From contig JAITFP010000036.1 of the NCBI GenBank assembly GCA_031281275.1, positions 1 to 47,260 of the forward strand: a DNA stretch of 47,260 bases. The letters run 5' to 3'. Source of the stretch: Candidatus Fibrimonadaceae bacterium. Its GTDB lineage: Bacteria; Fibrobacterota; Fibrobacteria; Fibrobacterales; Fibrobacteraceae. Every line of letters starts with the position of its first letter. Within the stretch, counting starts at the first letter, position 1. The translations under genes were made by a program, and so were the position numbers. This document shows, piece by piece, positions 1 through 8,721 of the stretch. The notes under the pieces were generated by a model that made no database searches, was not told the origin of the DNA, and saw only the letters and a list, made by a program, of their open reading frames with translations.

Positions 1-207
1 GCTATAGAGAGCGTGTGGGCTACATTCAAGCGAGGCTACCACGGAATTTACCATTATATGTCGCCGAAGCATTTGCAGAGATACGCAGACGAGTTCAGCT
101 TCAGGCACAACGAGGGCAACGCCAAGCACCCGACTATGGACAGGATAGACAGCTTGGCTGCTGGCTGCTGGGACAAAAGATTGACTTGGAAGAAGCTGGT
201 AGCGTGA
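1..207 (+). mobile_element. IS1595-family transposase, C-terminal fragment (cut by window edge)
   Basis: The frame is open from base 1 and reads [20 protein letters not shown] then [16 protein letters not shown]. This is the C-terminal part of the ISXO2-like DDE transposase domain of IS1595 elements, whose conserved hallmark is (V/I)ES.WA..KRG..G.Y H.MSPKHL.RY..EF..R.N. The final catalytic glutamate would be the E of IES. It ends with TGA at 205-207. The upstream part lies outside the window. The right terminal inverted repeat could not be identified without the left end. Confidence 0.85.
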
Positions 208-284
208 AAATTTTTCTGTGTATTTGTATCACATTTGCGCTCTTTATGTGTTATATATACGTAAATAATGTTAGAGGTAAATTT

Positions 285-1193
285 ATGAGAAATAGTCTTG
301 GCTTGCCAGAATCCACATTAGCGTTGGGCGATGCGCTCGCTAACGCTGGAATGATTTTTGAAGAACTTACTCACCCGCAGGGCGGCAAGTATGTAAGCGA
401 AGCGGCGGCTCAAAACGACTTAATAATAAATCCAAATCACAAAAATAACCCTGAACATAAAAAACTCTTAATCGGAGTAGCTAAGGCTATGAATGGGCAA
501 AGTGTTGGTTTATATGGTAAATTATCATTTAACGCTAAAAAAGGTTTTCTTGATACAAAAACTGAATTTTGTGCGGAAATTGTTTGGGATTTTCCTGATT
601 CAGGCAAAGAAGAAGTATATTTATGTATATCAAATGATGGAAAAACTTTAAATATTTCTAAATACGATTATATTGGTGGTGGATTAGATGAAGATGTTCC
701 AGTTGCTGGTTCTTACGAAGAAATGGCTACAAATGTTATTGACGCTATGGAAAGTTGGGCGATAAGTTTGGAAGACGACCCTGAGGAGGAAGAGGACGAA
801 GAAGAGGAAGATGAAGATGAAGAGGAAGACGAAGATGAAGATGAAAAAAAATTGAAAGAAATAGGAATACTCGGTGAGAAAATTTCTTATGAAACTTTGA
901 ATAGAATACATAACGAATTTAAACATTTAAATATTTATTTAGGGATCCATGAACCGAAAAACTGGAATGATCATATACACATAGTTATAAATAAAAAAGG
1001 CAATGTTTTGTTAGAAACTAATTTTCCTTATAAAAAATATACAGAACTTAATGAATTAAAATTTAATGATATTAAATCAGCATTTAATAAATTACAACAA
1101 AGTGGCTACAAATGGGAGTTTGATGGAACCTATGGCCATATTAGTGACGGTTATACTCAAAGTAGTTTTTCAAAAGGGAAAAATGCGACTTAA
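285..1193 (+). CDS. Hypothetical protein with polyacidic tract
   Basis: About 302 residues, no family recognised. I chose ATG 285 because an AGAGGT ribosome-binding sequence lies just upstream. The frame is also open from GTG 204, which would add a hydrophobic, membrane-anchor-like N-terminus (KIFLCICITFALFMCYIYV); that alternative is real and would change the predicted location. Residues ~165-195 are an almost pure Glu/Asp run that separates an N-terminal domain from a C-terminal lysine/asparagine-rich domain. It sits directly behind an IS1595 remnant and before another orphan gene, so it is probably accessory DNA. Function unknown. Confidence 0.6.
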   Translation: MRNSLGLPESTLALGDALANAGMIFEELTHPQGGKYVSEAAAQNDLIINPNHKNNPEHKKLLIGVAKAMNGQSVGLYGKLSFNAKKGFLDTKTEFCAEIVWDFPDSGKEEVYLCISNDGKTLNISKYDYIGGGLDEDVPVAGSYEEMATNVIDAMESWAISLEDDPEEEEDEEEEDEDEEEDEDEDEKKLKEIGILGEKISYETLNRIHNEFKHLNIYLGIHEPKNWNDHIHIVINKKGNVLLETNFPYKKYTELNELKFNDIKSAFNKLQQSGYKWEFDGTYGHISDGYTQSSFSKGKNAT

Positions 1194-1275
1194 ACAATAT
1201 ATTAAAGAAATGGAATTTTTTGTATCTTTCGCTATGATTTTAGCATAGTGCAAGTTATATAACAATAGGAAGATA

Positions 1276-2064
1276 GTGAAATACATTAAAGAAGCCGTGG
1301 CGAAGGCTAAGGGCGGCTATGTCAAGGAAGACCCGTCGGCTATGCAAGCGGGTCGCACTGTTCCGTTTCCTGCACCGCAAAGCACGGCTGCTGACTTAGC
1401 AAGCGGCAAAAGCAACAGATATACTTCACAGGCTCAAAGCAAGAATACGCCAAGTAAGAATATTCATTTAGCAACAGAAAAAATGATAAATGATAAATTT
1501 GGGAAAATACAACACAGCTTTATGAGCATAAAATTTATTATAAATGATATAGTTAGAGGATATGTAAAAGAAGATGATTTGCAAAATACCTTTAACGATA
1601 TTCGCAAGCATTTAACTACAATATATGAAAACATTAACGATATTAACGAAAACATACGAGACAGCAATATAAATGCTGATGTAGTCAATAATACAATGGA
1701 TGCTGTTGGTAGTTCTGTTGTAGGCGTAAATACTTCTATCAAAAAATTAAATGCAGGAAAAGTTCCAGATTGGTTTACGAAAAATGTTGCTTCTATACCG
1801 AATCATTTTGAAATTCAAGTTGTGTATTGGTTGTGCATAGGTGCTGCAAAAACATTTATTCTTCTAATTGACAAAATTAGAAAAATGCAAGAAAATGCTA
1901 AGGGCGCAAAAATTAAAGAGAATTTTGATATTGAAAGCTTGAACTTAATGTCAGGAATTGGGCAAGATGTCATAGATTCTATAGACAATTCAGCGTTTAA
2001 AAAGAAGCTTATTAGCGATACTATGCAAAAGGTAAATCCACTAGCGTTTTCTGTGTTTAAGTGA
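1276..2064 (+). CDS. Hypothetical protein, possible secreted or effector-type protein
   Basis: 262 residues from GTG 1276, preceded by AGGAAG. The first ~70 residues are low in hydrophobics and rich in Ala, Pro, Ser and Gln. Residues ~95-155 look helical and Asn/Ile-rich with heptad-like spacing. Residues ~180-205 form one moderately hydrophobic stretch (FEIQVVYWLCIGAAKTFILL) that could be a single membrane segment or a buried helix. No recognised domain. It is 82 bp after the polyacidic gene on the same strand and could share its transcript. Confidence 0.55.
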   Translation: MKYIKEAVAKAKGGYVKEDPSAMQAGRTVPFPAPQSTAADLASGKSNRYTSQAQSKNTPSKNIHLATEKMINDKFGKIQHSFMSIKFIINDIVRGYVKEDDLQNTFNDIRKHLTTIYENINDINENIRDSNINADVVNNTMDAVGSSVVGVNTSIKKLNAGKVPDWFTKNVASIPNHFEIQVVYWLCIGAAKTFILLIDKIRKMQENAKGAKIKENFDIESLNLMSGIGQDVIDSIDNSAFKKKLISDTMQKVNPLAFSVFK

Positions 2065-2133
2065 GCAATAATGTTAAATATAAATAATGAAGTGAGAGAG
2101 GCGAGTGTAAGTTATGTATATAGTTCCCTAATT

Positions 2134-3078
2134 TTAATACCTCACATTAAAAGCCAACCCAACGGCGGGTGTTCCGTCTCTTGGGATTATTAGTGGGTCA
2201 ATGGAAAGGGAAACATTGCTGTTGCTGTTTAATGCTTCCTCTAACGATTTGTTGTATTTTTTTGTATAATTAAATGTGTATATCAAACCCATAACGCGGC
2301 TAACACAAACAATACTCCCGCCTGATATTGCAAGAGCCCAACCCAAATCCACATCGTTACCTTTCATAACAGCTAAAATACCAAGTATTGTAAGCGGCCA
2401 ACCGACTACGTCTGCAATAGATAGTTTAATCCCAGATGTTATATCCCCCTGTATATAACTACCCAACCCAAATCCAGGAACAAAATTCAATGCGAAATAA
2501 CCCAAGGTACTCATTTTATTCTCATCATACGGTTGTTGAATTTTTGCTTGCTGTTCCATATTAGTATTCGGCTGTTGTAGCGGTTCTTGTTGCGGTGAGG
2601 GCGCAGAAGCAATGTCCGAGGTACCTGGTAGTTCCTTAAACAAAATCGGTGCCTGCTCGTCTATTATTGCTAGCAAGCCGAATAGGTCTTTTGCATTGCC
2701 CGTAAAGGAACTAACTAAGGTACCGCTGGCTGCATTGTACAATTCCATACTTATGGTAAAATTACCGCCAAAATTCCCAACCCTTGCTTGCCCAACATAA
2801 GCCGCACTTACTTTTCTGCCTATCTCTGCCAAACATTGTGCCTCTGTGCAAATTTTTTTGGCATTTTCTTTTGAGCCTAGCTTATCTATTATGCTTTCTG
2901 CTGTCATTATAGAATAATTATTTTTGGGCAACATTTTTACTGCAATTTCACGCAGCCTCACACTCAGGTAGATCAAGTCGCCGTCCCCTTCCGTGTTCAA
3001 TATGGCAACACGCTTCTGTTCCTGCTGCCCATAGGCAGCAAGGGCTAGGAGTAGCAGAAGTAGTGCGAATTTTGTCAT
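2134..3078 (-). CDS. Exported protein with P13-porin-like hydrophobic C-terminus
   Basis: 314 residues with a signal peptide (MTKFALLLLLLALAAYG). Residues ~22-150 (VAILNTEGDG..., YSIMTAESIIDKLG, ...AAYVGQARVGNF...) resemble small periplasmic domains of the LpoB/CsgG/TolB-N type that read as 'AxLxx...G' followed by a lipoprotein-borne ligand fold; this is a resemblance, not a firm assignment. A Pro/Gln linker (~155-185) leads to a C-terminal region (~190-285) with GYFALNFVPGFGLGSYIQGD and two hydrophobic segments, a pattern like Borrelia P13-family porins. A promoter box lies 9 nt before the ATG, with no room for a normal ribosome-binding site. It is divergent from aspS. Confidence 0.75.
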   Translation of the reverse strand: MTKFALLLLLLALAAYGQQEQKRVAILNTEGDGDLIYLSVRLREIAVKMLPKNNYSIMTAESIIDKLGSKENAKKICTEAQCLAEIGRKVSAAYVGQARVGNFGGNFTISMELYNAASGTLVSSFTGNAKDLFGLLAIIDEQAPILFKELPGTSDIASAPSPQQEPLQQPNTNMEQQAKIQQPYDENKMSTLGYFALNFVPGFGLGSYIQGDITSGIKLSIADVVGWPLTILGILAVMKGNDVDLGWALAISGGSIVCVSRVMGLIYTFNYTKKYNKSLEEALNSNSNVSLSIDPLIIPRDGTPAVGLAFNVRY

Positions 3079-3087
3079 TTGGGAATA

Positions 3088-3098
3088 AATGTAGAAAA
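3088..3098 (-). promoter_or_regulatory. TTTTCTACATT promoter box, leaderless type
   Basis: TTTTCTACATT on the minus strand ends 9 nt before the ATG at 3078. If TACATT is the -10 element, transcription would begin within about 0-4 nt of the start codon. The same box at the same short distance recurs at several other genes in this window. Confidence 0.55.
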
Positions 3099-3104
3099 AT
3101 TTCG

Positions 3105-3115
3105 TTTTCTATATT
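3105..3115 (+). promoter_or_regulatory. TTTTCTATATT promoter box of aspS
   Basis: Plus-strand TTTTCTATATT lies 29 nt before the aspS ATG, leaving a short normal leader. It is almost back to back with the divergent box at 3088-3098, so the two genes share a compact divergent promoter region. Confidence 0.5.
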
Positions 3116-3144
3116 ACCCTCACACATTTTTCAGAGGATTTAAG

Positions 3145-4920
3145 ATGAAACGTACACATAACTGCGGCGAGCTTAGAAAGGGCGATGTTGGGAAAACTGT
3201 AACGCTTTGCGGCTGGGTGGATAGGCGGCGTGATTTGGGGGGTGTTATATTTGTTGATTTGCGCGATAAATACGGCAAAACTCAGATAGTTTTTAACCCA
3301 GAGTGGAACGCAGAAGTGCATAAACTTGCAGATACTTTGAGAAATGAATTTGTGATTCAAGTGACAGGCGAGGTGCAAAACAGACCTGCCGGAATGGAAA
3401 ACGAAAAAATCTCCACCGGAGACATTGATGTAAAAATAAACGAATTGGTGATTTTAAACAAAGCCGAAACTCCCCCGCTGGAAATAAACAATGCAAAAGA
3501 AGAGAGCAAAGAAAACGATGATTTGCGTTTGCGCTACCGCTATTTGGATTTGCGCCGCCCTTGGATTCAAAAAAATTTAATGCTCAAAAGCAGGTTTTTG
3601 GGTGAGGCTCACGCATTTTTCCGCAAAAATGGATTTGAAGAAATTGAAACACCGGTGCTGTGCAAAAGCACTCCCGAAGGTGCGCGCGATTATATTGTGC
3701 CCAGCCGTGTGAACCCTGGCAAATTTTATGCCCTGCCCCAAAGCCCCCAGCAATACAAGCAGCTTTTGATGATAGCTGGAATGGATAGATAGTACCAAAT
3801 AGCAAAATGCTTTAGAGACGAAGACTTGCGCGCAGACCGCCAGCCCGAATTTACGCAGATAGATTTGGAAATGTCTTTTGTTGAACAAGACGATGTGATG
3901 GAGCTTTTAGATGGTTTTGTAAAAGAGGTTTTGGCTCATATTTGGGAATTTGAGGTTGGAGAAATTCCACGTATAAAATATGCAGATGCAATGCTCACCT
4001 ATGGCTCAGATAAACCAGATTTGCGTTTTGATTTGCCAATTTTTGATGTGAGCGATATTGCAGCAAATGTGGATTTTGCGGTGTTTAAAAATGCCGTTGC
4101 AAACAATGGTGTTGTGCGTGGGCTTGCGGCAAAAGGCTGCGTGGATTTCACTCGCAAGCAAATAGACGATTTAACCGCGTATGTTGGTCGCTATGGCTCA
4201 AAAGGCTTGGTGTGGATGCGAGTTAAGGATAACCACGAGGTAGAAACTCAGGTTGCAAAATTCTTTACAAAAGAGCAGCTAGAAGCCCTTCGCAATGCTA
4301 TTCAAGGCAAAACCGGAGATATGCTTTTCTTTATCGCAGGTTCAGAAAAAATTGCTGCAACTGCAATGGGGCATTTGCGTTTGGAAATTGCTCGCATAAA
4401 AGGTTTAATGGATCCAAAGCTGCGTAAATTTGCCTGGATAACCGAGTTCCCAATGTTTGAATACAGCGAAACAGAAAAACGCTATATGTCTATGCACCAC
4501 CCATTCACAAGCCCTCTCCCCGAACACTTGGATATGATGCTCAGCGGCAACCTAAAAGACTGCAATGCGCAAGCCTACGATTTGGTGTTGAACGGAGTGG
4601 AAATAGGCGGCGGTTCTGTGCGTATTCATAACCCCGAAGTTCAAGAAAAGGTGTTTCGTTTATTAGGTCTTACAGAAGAACAGGTGAAGCAAAAGTTTGG
4701 ATTTTTTGTGGATGCTTTTAAATTCGGTGCTCCCCCACACGGTGGGCTTGCTCTTGGCTTGGATAGGGTTGTTGCAACCTTAGAAGGTCAAGATTCCATT
4801 CGCGATTTTATTGCCTTCCCAAAGAACACAAGCGCAAGTTCGCCAATGGATCAAAGCCCAAGCGAAGTGGATCCTATTCAGTTGCTTGAGACTCACATAT
4901 CTTCTGTTTTGCCGTCTTAG
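3145..4920 (+). CDS. aspS: Aspartyl-tRNA synthetase, interrupted by an in-frame amber codon at 3790-3792
   Basis: Class II AspRS of bacterial type, charging tRNA-Asp (possibly also tRNA-Asn). Start is ATG 3145 (MKRTHNCGELRKGDVGKTV). The N-terminal OB-fold anticodon-binding domain has GWVDRRRDLGGVIFVDLRD; motif 2 is CFRDEDLRADRQPEFTQIDLE; the bacterial insertion (GAD) domain follows; motif 3 is GLALGLDRVVA near the C-terminus. Total 591 codons is normal length. Codon 216 is TAG inside GMDR-*-YQIAKCFRDED; in AspRS the residue here is Tyr (DRYYQI), so one base of a TAT/TAC codon has changed. The frame is otherwise intact on both sides. The natural stop is also TAG, so amber is a normal terminator here. 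Either a read/assembly error, a strain variant, suppression, or a dead copy. Confidence 0.95.
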
Positions 4921-4944
4921 AATGACCCATAACCCACGCCACTC

Positions 4945-5841
4945 TCACAACTTACTATAAAGCCTTTCGTGCGAAATCTGACTCCTAAACGTCACAGAAT
5001 CCTTTGTCTCAGGATTTTGCATTCCGTGAATGCCAAATTTGAATTCCCTCTCCAAACAAGGGGTTCCGTTCTCTATATCTAACGCAACCTCATAGCGATT
5101 TTGATACACTGCCTCTTTGGGGTGGTAGTTTTTAAAAGGCATTCCGCTTTTTACGCTGGAAACGTGTTGCTCCCATATAAAGTATGGGAATGGTTCTTTT
5201 TCTTGCAAATAAACTATGTATTCCAAACATTTTCGCTCGTAGATTTTCTTTATGCTTTTTGTTATCACGGAATCTATTTGGGCGTTTGGTATGGAAGGCA
5301 AGCGGCCTTGGGAGGCGAGTAAATTTGTTATGTTGGATTTAAGGGGAATTTCTCCCAAGAGCAAATGAGTTATTTCCCAACGTCTTCTCTCTATGCGGTC
5401 TAAATCTATTTGACGAGTCATTCGGCTTATCTGTTTTCGCCATCTGTCTGGAATGGATATTTTTGCAACTACAACGGAATCAAAGTTTTCATAGCCTTCT
5501 ATATCCATAACCTGCATTCCTTTGGCGGTGAGTTTCATTTTGGGAACTCTAAGGGCGAGTTCGCTCGGATAAGATTTTTTGAGATAGCCTTTGGAAGCAT
5601 CGGAAATAAATGTTCTGTCTAGATAAAGCATATCGCCGTCTTGGCTGTATTCGTTTGTGAAGCGTGTTGAGGTTAGGGTGCCAACTTGCTCGTATTCACC
5701 GTCCATAGTTGCGTAGTTGCTTTGGGAAAAAACTTCTGCTTTTATGGGAACAGGCAAAATGTAGCTAATGGAAACAGAACTTTCGCCACAGGAAATTATA
5801 AGTGTCCCGATTATTGCAATTAGCCACTTTTTTCTTGCCAC
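4945..5841 (-). CDS. Lipoprotein, function unknown
   Basis: 298 residues from a GTG start whose G is shared with the TAG stop of the upstream gene (TAGTG). The N-terminus MARKKWLIAIIGTLIISCGES is a lipoprotein signal with lipobox IISC. The mature part is hydrophilic with no recognised domain. It is the last gene of the minus-strand unit pheA-ribBA-lipoprotein-lipoprotein and convergent with aspS, 24 bp apart, with no clear hairpin terminator between. Confidence 0.75.
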   Translation of the reverse strand: MARKKWLIAIIGTLIISCGESSVSISYILPVPIKAEVFSQSNYATMDGEYEQVGTLTSTRFTNEYSQDGDMLYLDRTFISDASKGYLKKSYPSELALRVPKMKLTAKGMQVMDIEGYENFDSVVVAKISIPDRWRKQISRMTRQIDLDRIERRRWEITHLLLGEIPLKSNITNLLASQGRLPSIPNAQIDSVITKSIKKIYERKCLEYIVYLQEKEPFPYFIWEQHVSSVKSGMPFKNYHPKEAVYQNRYEVALDIENGTPCLEREFKFGIHGMQNPETKDSVTFRSQISHERLYSKL

Positions 5842-6614
5842 TATTTTATTAACTCCATCCTTCTTTCTACAATAACAGAATTTCCAACGGCAAAGGCAAC
5901 GCGATAAATGCCTGAGGCAGAGGTTCCCATAAGTTCCTTTGCAGTTAAGGGTTTTGAGTCTGTTCCTTTCGCTACTGCCATAATATCATCACTTTTAACC
6001 GGAATAGAACGCTTGACCAAAATTTTATCGCCCGTTTCGTCTTGGTAAATCCTTAACTCAACCTCCTTGGTGTTAAAAGGTTTGTTGTCGTTTTCCATTT
6101 GGATAGCAATTATATCGTTTGGTTTGAAACGCGAAGTGGTATCTGTAATTACTTTGTCAATGGCATTCCATCCGTGCCCAAAATTTATTTTAGGTCCAAG
6201 CAGCTCCAACCTCTTCTGTAGCAGAATAGAATCTCCAATGGCAAAAGCCACACGATAAATACCAGCGGTAGATGTTCGCAGAATTTCCCTTGCTGTTAAA
6301 GGTTTTGAATCCGTTCCCTTTGCTACCGCTTTTGAGTCCACGTTTTTAACTGGAATGGAACGCTTAAACAATATTCTATTTCCTGCTTCTCCCTGATAAA
6401 TCCTTAACTCCACCTCTGTGGTGTGGAAGGGTCTGTTGCCGTTATCCATTTGAATAACGATTATGTCTTTTGGCCTGAACTTGGACGTGGTATCTGCAAC
6501 TACTTTGGCTGTGGCATTCCATTCGTGCCCCAAAACTATTCTAGGCTCGTATTCCGATGGGTTGCAGGCAAAGAAGGCGAGCGCAAAAAAGGCGAGTAAA
6601 GCAAATTTAAACAT
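5841..6614 (-). CDS. Lipoprotein with two tandem copies of one domain
   Basis: 257 residues; signal MFKFALLAFFALAFFACNPS with lipobox FFAC. Residues ~25-140 and ~141-257 are clear internal duplicates: each has a (F)GH-W-N-A...KV..DTTS-(K/R)F-(K/R)-P-(K/N)-DII-IQM, then VELRIYQ...G-(N/D)-(R/K)-IL-KRSIPVK, then VAKGTDSKPLTA-(R/K)-E and GIYRVAFA-(I/V)-G. The fold is not recognised. The ATG overlaps the ribBA stop (TAATG). A TTTTCTATATT box inside the end of ribBA suggests it can also be transcribed separately. Confidence 0.8.
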   Translation of the reverse strand: MFKFALLAFFALAFFACNPSEYEPRIVLGHEWNATAKVVADTTSKFRPKDIIVIQMDNGNRPFHTTEVELRIYQGEAGNRILFKRSIPVKNVDSKAVAKGTDSKPLTAREILRTSTAGIYRVAFAIGDSILLQKRLELLGPKINFGHGWNAIDKVITDTTSRFKPNDIIAIQMENDNKPFNTKEVELRIYQDETGDKILVKRSIPVKSDDIMAVAKGTDSKPLTAKELMGTSASGIYRVAFAVGNSVIVERRMELIK

Positions 6615-7810
6615 TACAAGAATATAGAAAACTTATGCCCCATCTTTTCCTTTTTCGCCTTTAAATATTTTTTGTTAAAGGAATTAGGCTCTATTTCAAC
6701 GGGAATTCTTTTTGCAATTTTTATTCCGCACATTTCAAGCCCCTCTATTTTTCTTGGATTATTTGTGAGCAAATTTACGGATTTTATGCCAAGCTCTTTT
6801 AAAATATGAGCGGCATAAGCGTAGTTCCTGTGGTCTGCCTTAAAGCCGAGTTTTATGTTTGCCTCAACCGTGTCTAATCCTTTTTCCTGCAATTCATAAG
6901 CCTTTAACTTATTTGCAAGCCCAATTCCCCTGCCCTCGTGCCCAATCATATAAATGAAAACACCGCCTTGTGCGGCTATATATCTCATAGAATATTCAAG
7001 CTGTGCCCCGCAGTCGCATTTAAGGGAATGGAATATATCTCCGGTTAAACATTCGCTATGTATGCGAACATTGCAAGGATTTTTGGGCGCCTTTGATGCT
7101 ATAAAAGCGACATATTCCTCGCCGTTTATTTTATTTTTGTATGCTATGGCTTTGAAATTCCCAAATTTTGTTGGCACAAAAGGCTGCGCAATTCGCTCAA
7201 CTTGAATTTCATTAGCAAGGCGAAAGTCTATTATATCTTGAACCGTGACAAGTGTTATATTGTGTTTTTTTGCAATAGCCTTTAATTGAGGCATTCTCGC
7301 CATTGTGCCGTCTGGATTCAGCACTTCGCACAACACGCCTATTTGCGGCAATTTAGCCAATTTGCAAAGGTCTATAACCGCCTCAGTGTGCCCTTCTCTT
7401 TCAAGGCAACCGCCATTTCTCGCTTTTAACGGAAATATATGCCCAGGGCAAATAAAATCGTTTGCGTGTTTTGAAAGATTTGCAAGCGTGCGACAGGTTA
7501 AAGCTCTTTCCGCCGCGGAAATTCCGGTGGTTGTTCCCTCTTTTGCTTCCACAGAAACGGTGAATGCTGTTTCAAAGCGGCTTGTGTTTCTGCTGGTCAT
7601 CATCGGTAAATTAAGTTGCTCTGCACGTTTTTCGGTGATGGGTGCGCAAACAAGCCCCCTGCCGTGAGTCACCATAAAATTTATGTGCTTTTCTGTGCAA
7701 AGCGAGGCAGCGCAAACAAAATCGCCCTCGCTCTCGCGATTTTCGCTATCTGCGATGAGCAATATTTTACCCGCTTTAAATTCCGCTATTGCTTTTTTAA
7801 TGTTATTCAA
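6614..7810 (-). CDS. ribBA: Bifunctional 3,4-dihydroxy-2-butanone-4-phosphate synthase / GTP cyclohydrolase II
   Basis: Makes the two precursors of riboflavin: DHBP from ribulose 5-phosphate and the pyrimidine intermediate from GTP. Residues ~1-200 are the RibB domain with the acidic loop DSENRESEGDFV, HGRGLVC and GG-CLEREGHTEA. Residues ~205-398 are the RibA domain with the zinc cysteines in SECLTGDIFHSLKCDCGAQL (C-x10-C-x-C) and HEGRGIGL. 398 residues is the usual fused length. It overlaps pheA by 4 bp (ATGA) and the following lipoprotein by 1 bp, so translation is likely coupled. No other rib genes are in the window and no FMN riboswitch is seen. Confidence 0.96.
   Translation of the reverse strand: MNNIKKAIAEFKAGKILLIADSENRESEGDFVCAASLCTEKHINFMVTHGRGLVCAPITEKRAEQLNLPMMTSRNTSRFETAFTVSVEAKEGTTTGISAAERALTCRTLANLSKHANDFICPGHIFPLKARNGGCLEREGHTEAVIDLCKLAKLPQIGVLCEVLNPDGTMARMPQLKAIAKKHNITLVTVQDIIDFRLANEIQVERIAQPFVPTKFGNFKAIAYKNKINGEEYVAFIASKAPKNPCNVRIHSECLTGDIFHSLKCDCGAQLEYSMRYIAAQGGVFIYMIGHEGRGIGLANKLKAYELQEKGLDTVEANIKLGFKADHRNYAYAAHILKELGIKSVNLLTNNPRKIEGLEMCGIKIAKRIPVEIEPNSFNKKYLKAKKEKMGHKFSIFL
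6621..6631 (-). promoter_or_regulatory. Internal TTTTCTATATT promoter box inside the ribBA 3' end
   Basis: TTTTCTATATT on the minus strand overlaps the last ribBA codons (F-S-I-F-L-stop) and stops 6 nt before the ATG of the duplicated-domain lipoprotein. It would give a leaderless transcript of the two lipoproteins independent of the biosynthetic genes. Confidence 0.45.
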
Positions 7811-8649
7811 AATTCCACTCCCTTGTTTTCGCCTTTTGCATAACTGCCGAGCAAAATAACCTCTGCTATTGTCTTCAATTCCTCCAAAGCCGCTTTAACG
7901 GAACTCTGCATAGAGTTCCCAGCCAAATCCGCATAAAAAACATATTCCCAAGGGCTACCACTTTTAGGGCGGCTTTCTATGCGGATTAAATCCACATCGT
8001 GCTTTGCAAAACAGCCAAGGCAGGAGTGCAAGGCACCCGGTTTGTTATTACCCAAAATAAATGCCACGGAAGTTTTTGTGTGCAAAGCCTCATCTATGGG
8101 AGGGCTATTTTTTTGTATGGCAAAAAACCTTGTTGAATTTGCACCCGGAAAATTCGCAAGTGGCTGTTTCAGCACGCTCAAACCGTAAACCTGCGCCGCA
8201 AAAGCAGAGGCTATTCCGCCCGTGCCCTTCAACTGTTTTTCTGCTATGCGTTCTACGGAGCCAGCTGTATCAAAAAAAGGTTTTTTTTCTATTTGCGGAT
8301 TGTTTTTAAAAAAAATTGAGCATTGTTCCAGTGCTTGTGGGTGAGAGACAACCTTTGTCAAGGTTTCCAAAGTTTCGCCTTTAAGGGCTATCAAGCAGTG
8401 GTCTATTTGCAGTTTGAGTTCGCCTACTATGGGCAATCTGTATTTGAGCAATAAATCATAATTTTCCAATATAGAGCCAGCGGTAGAATTTTCTATTGGA
8501 ATAACGCCGCTATCCACGCTGCCGTCAATTACCATTTTGTGCAAATCTTCAAATGTGTCTGCTGGAATGGTTTCTATATCTTTGCCAAATAGGTGAAACG
8601 CTGCGCTTTCGCTGTATGCACCGTGCCTGCCTTGGAATGCTACTTTCAT
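7807..8649 (-). CDS. pheA: Prephenate dehydratase
   Basis: Converts prephenate to phenylpyruvate in phenylalanine synthesis. Residues ~1-180 form the PDT domain: VAFQGRHGAYSESAA, GVIPIENSTAGSI and the catalytic-loop motif NSTRFF. Residues ~195-270 are the ACT regulatory domain with the ESRP motif that binds phenylalanine for feedback inhibition. 280 residues is the normal monofunctional length; there is no chorismate mutase domain. It is the first gene of the minus-strand unit, with its own promoter box 9 nt upstream, behind the terminator of the giant pilin-associated gene. Confidence 0.95.
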   Translation of the reverse strand: MKVAFQGRHGAYSESAAFHLFGKDIETIPADTFEDLHKMVIDGSVDSGVIPIENSTAGSILENYDLLLKYRLPIVGELKLQIDHCLIALKGETLETLTKVVSHPQALEQCSIFFKNNPQIEKKPFFDTAGSVERIAEKQLKGTGGIASAFAAQVYGLSVLKQPLANFPGANSTRFFAIQKNSPPIDEALHTKTSVAFILGNNKPGALHSCLGCFAKHDVDLIRIESRPKSGSPWEYVFYADLAGNSMQSSVKAALEELKTIAEVILLGSYAKGENKGVEF

Positions 8650-8658
8650 TTGTTGGTT

Positions 8659-8669
8659 AATGTAGAAAA
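8659..8669 (-). promoter_or_regulatory. TTTTCTACATT promoter box of pheA operon
   Basis: Minus-strand TTTTCTACATT ends 9 nt before the pheA ATG, predicting a leaderless mRNA. Its T-rich left half is the same DNA as the U-tract of the preceding terminator, so terminator and promoter are merged. Confidence 0.55.
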
Positions 8670-8690
8670 AACCCGCTAACGGTTAGCGGG
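8665..8690 (-). terminator. Rho-independent terminator of pilin operon A
   Basis: On the minus strand CCCGCTAAC pairs with GTTAGCGGG around a minimal loop and is followed by TTTTTTC. It lies ~35 nt after the giant gene's stop and before pheA, so it separates operon A from the pheA unit. Confidence 0.85.
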
Positions 8691-8721
8691 CAACGGCTAG
8701 ACACTCTTTGGTTCAGATAAA

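Noticed and set aside
684-926. Minus-strand open frame rich in Phe/Ile opposite the polyacidic tract
   Set aside because: It is the antisense shadow of GAA/GAT codons; it lacks a ribosome-binding site and ordinary composition.
3145-4920. Genome-wide reassignment of TAG to an amino acid
   Set aside because: TAG terminates aspS itself, the duplicated-domain lipoprotein, the giant gene B and the antitoxin at sensible ends, so only the single internal TAG is anomalous.
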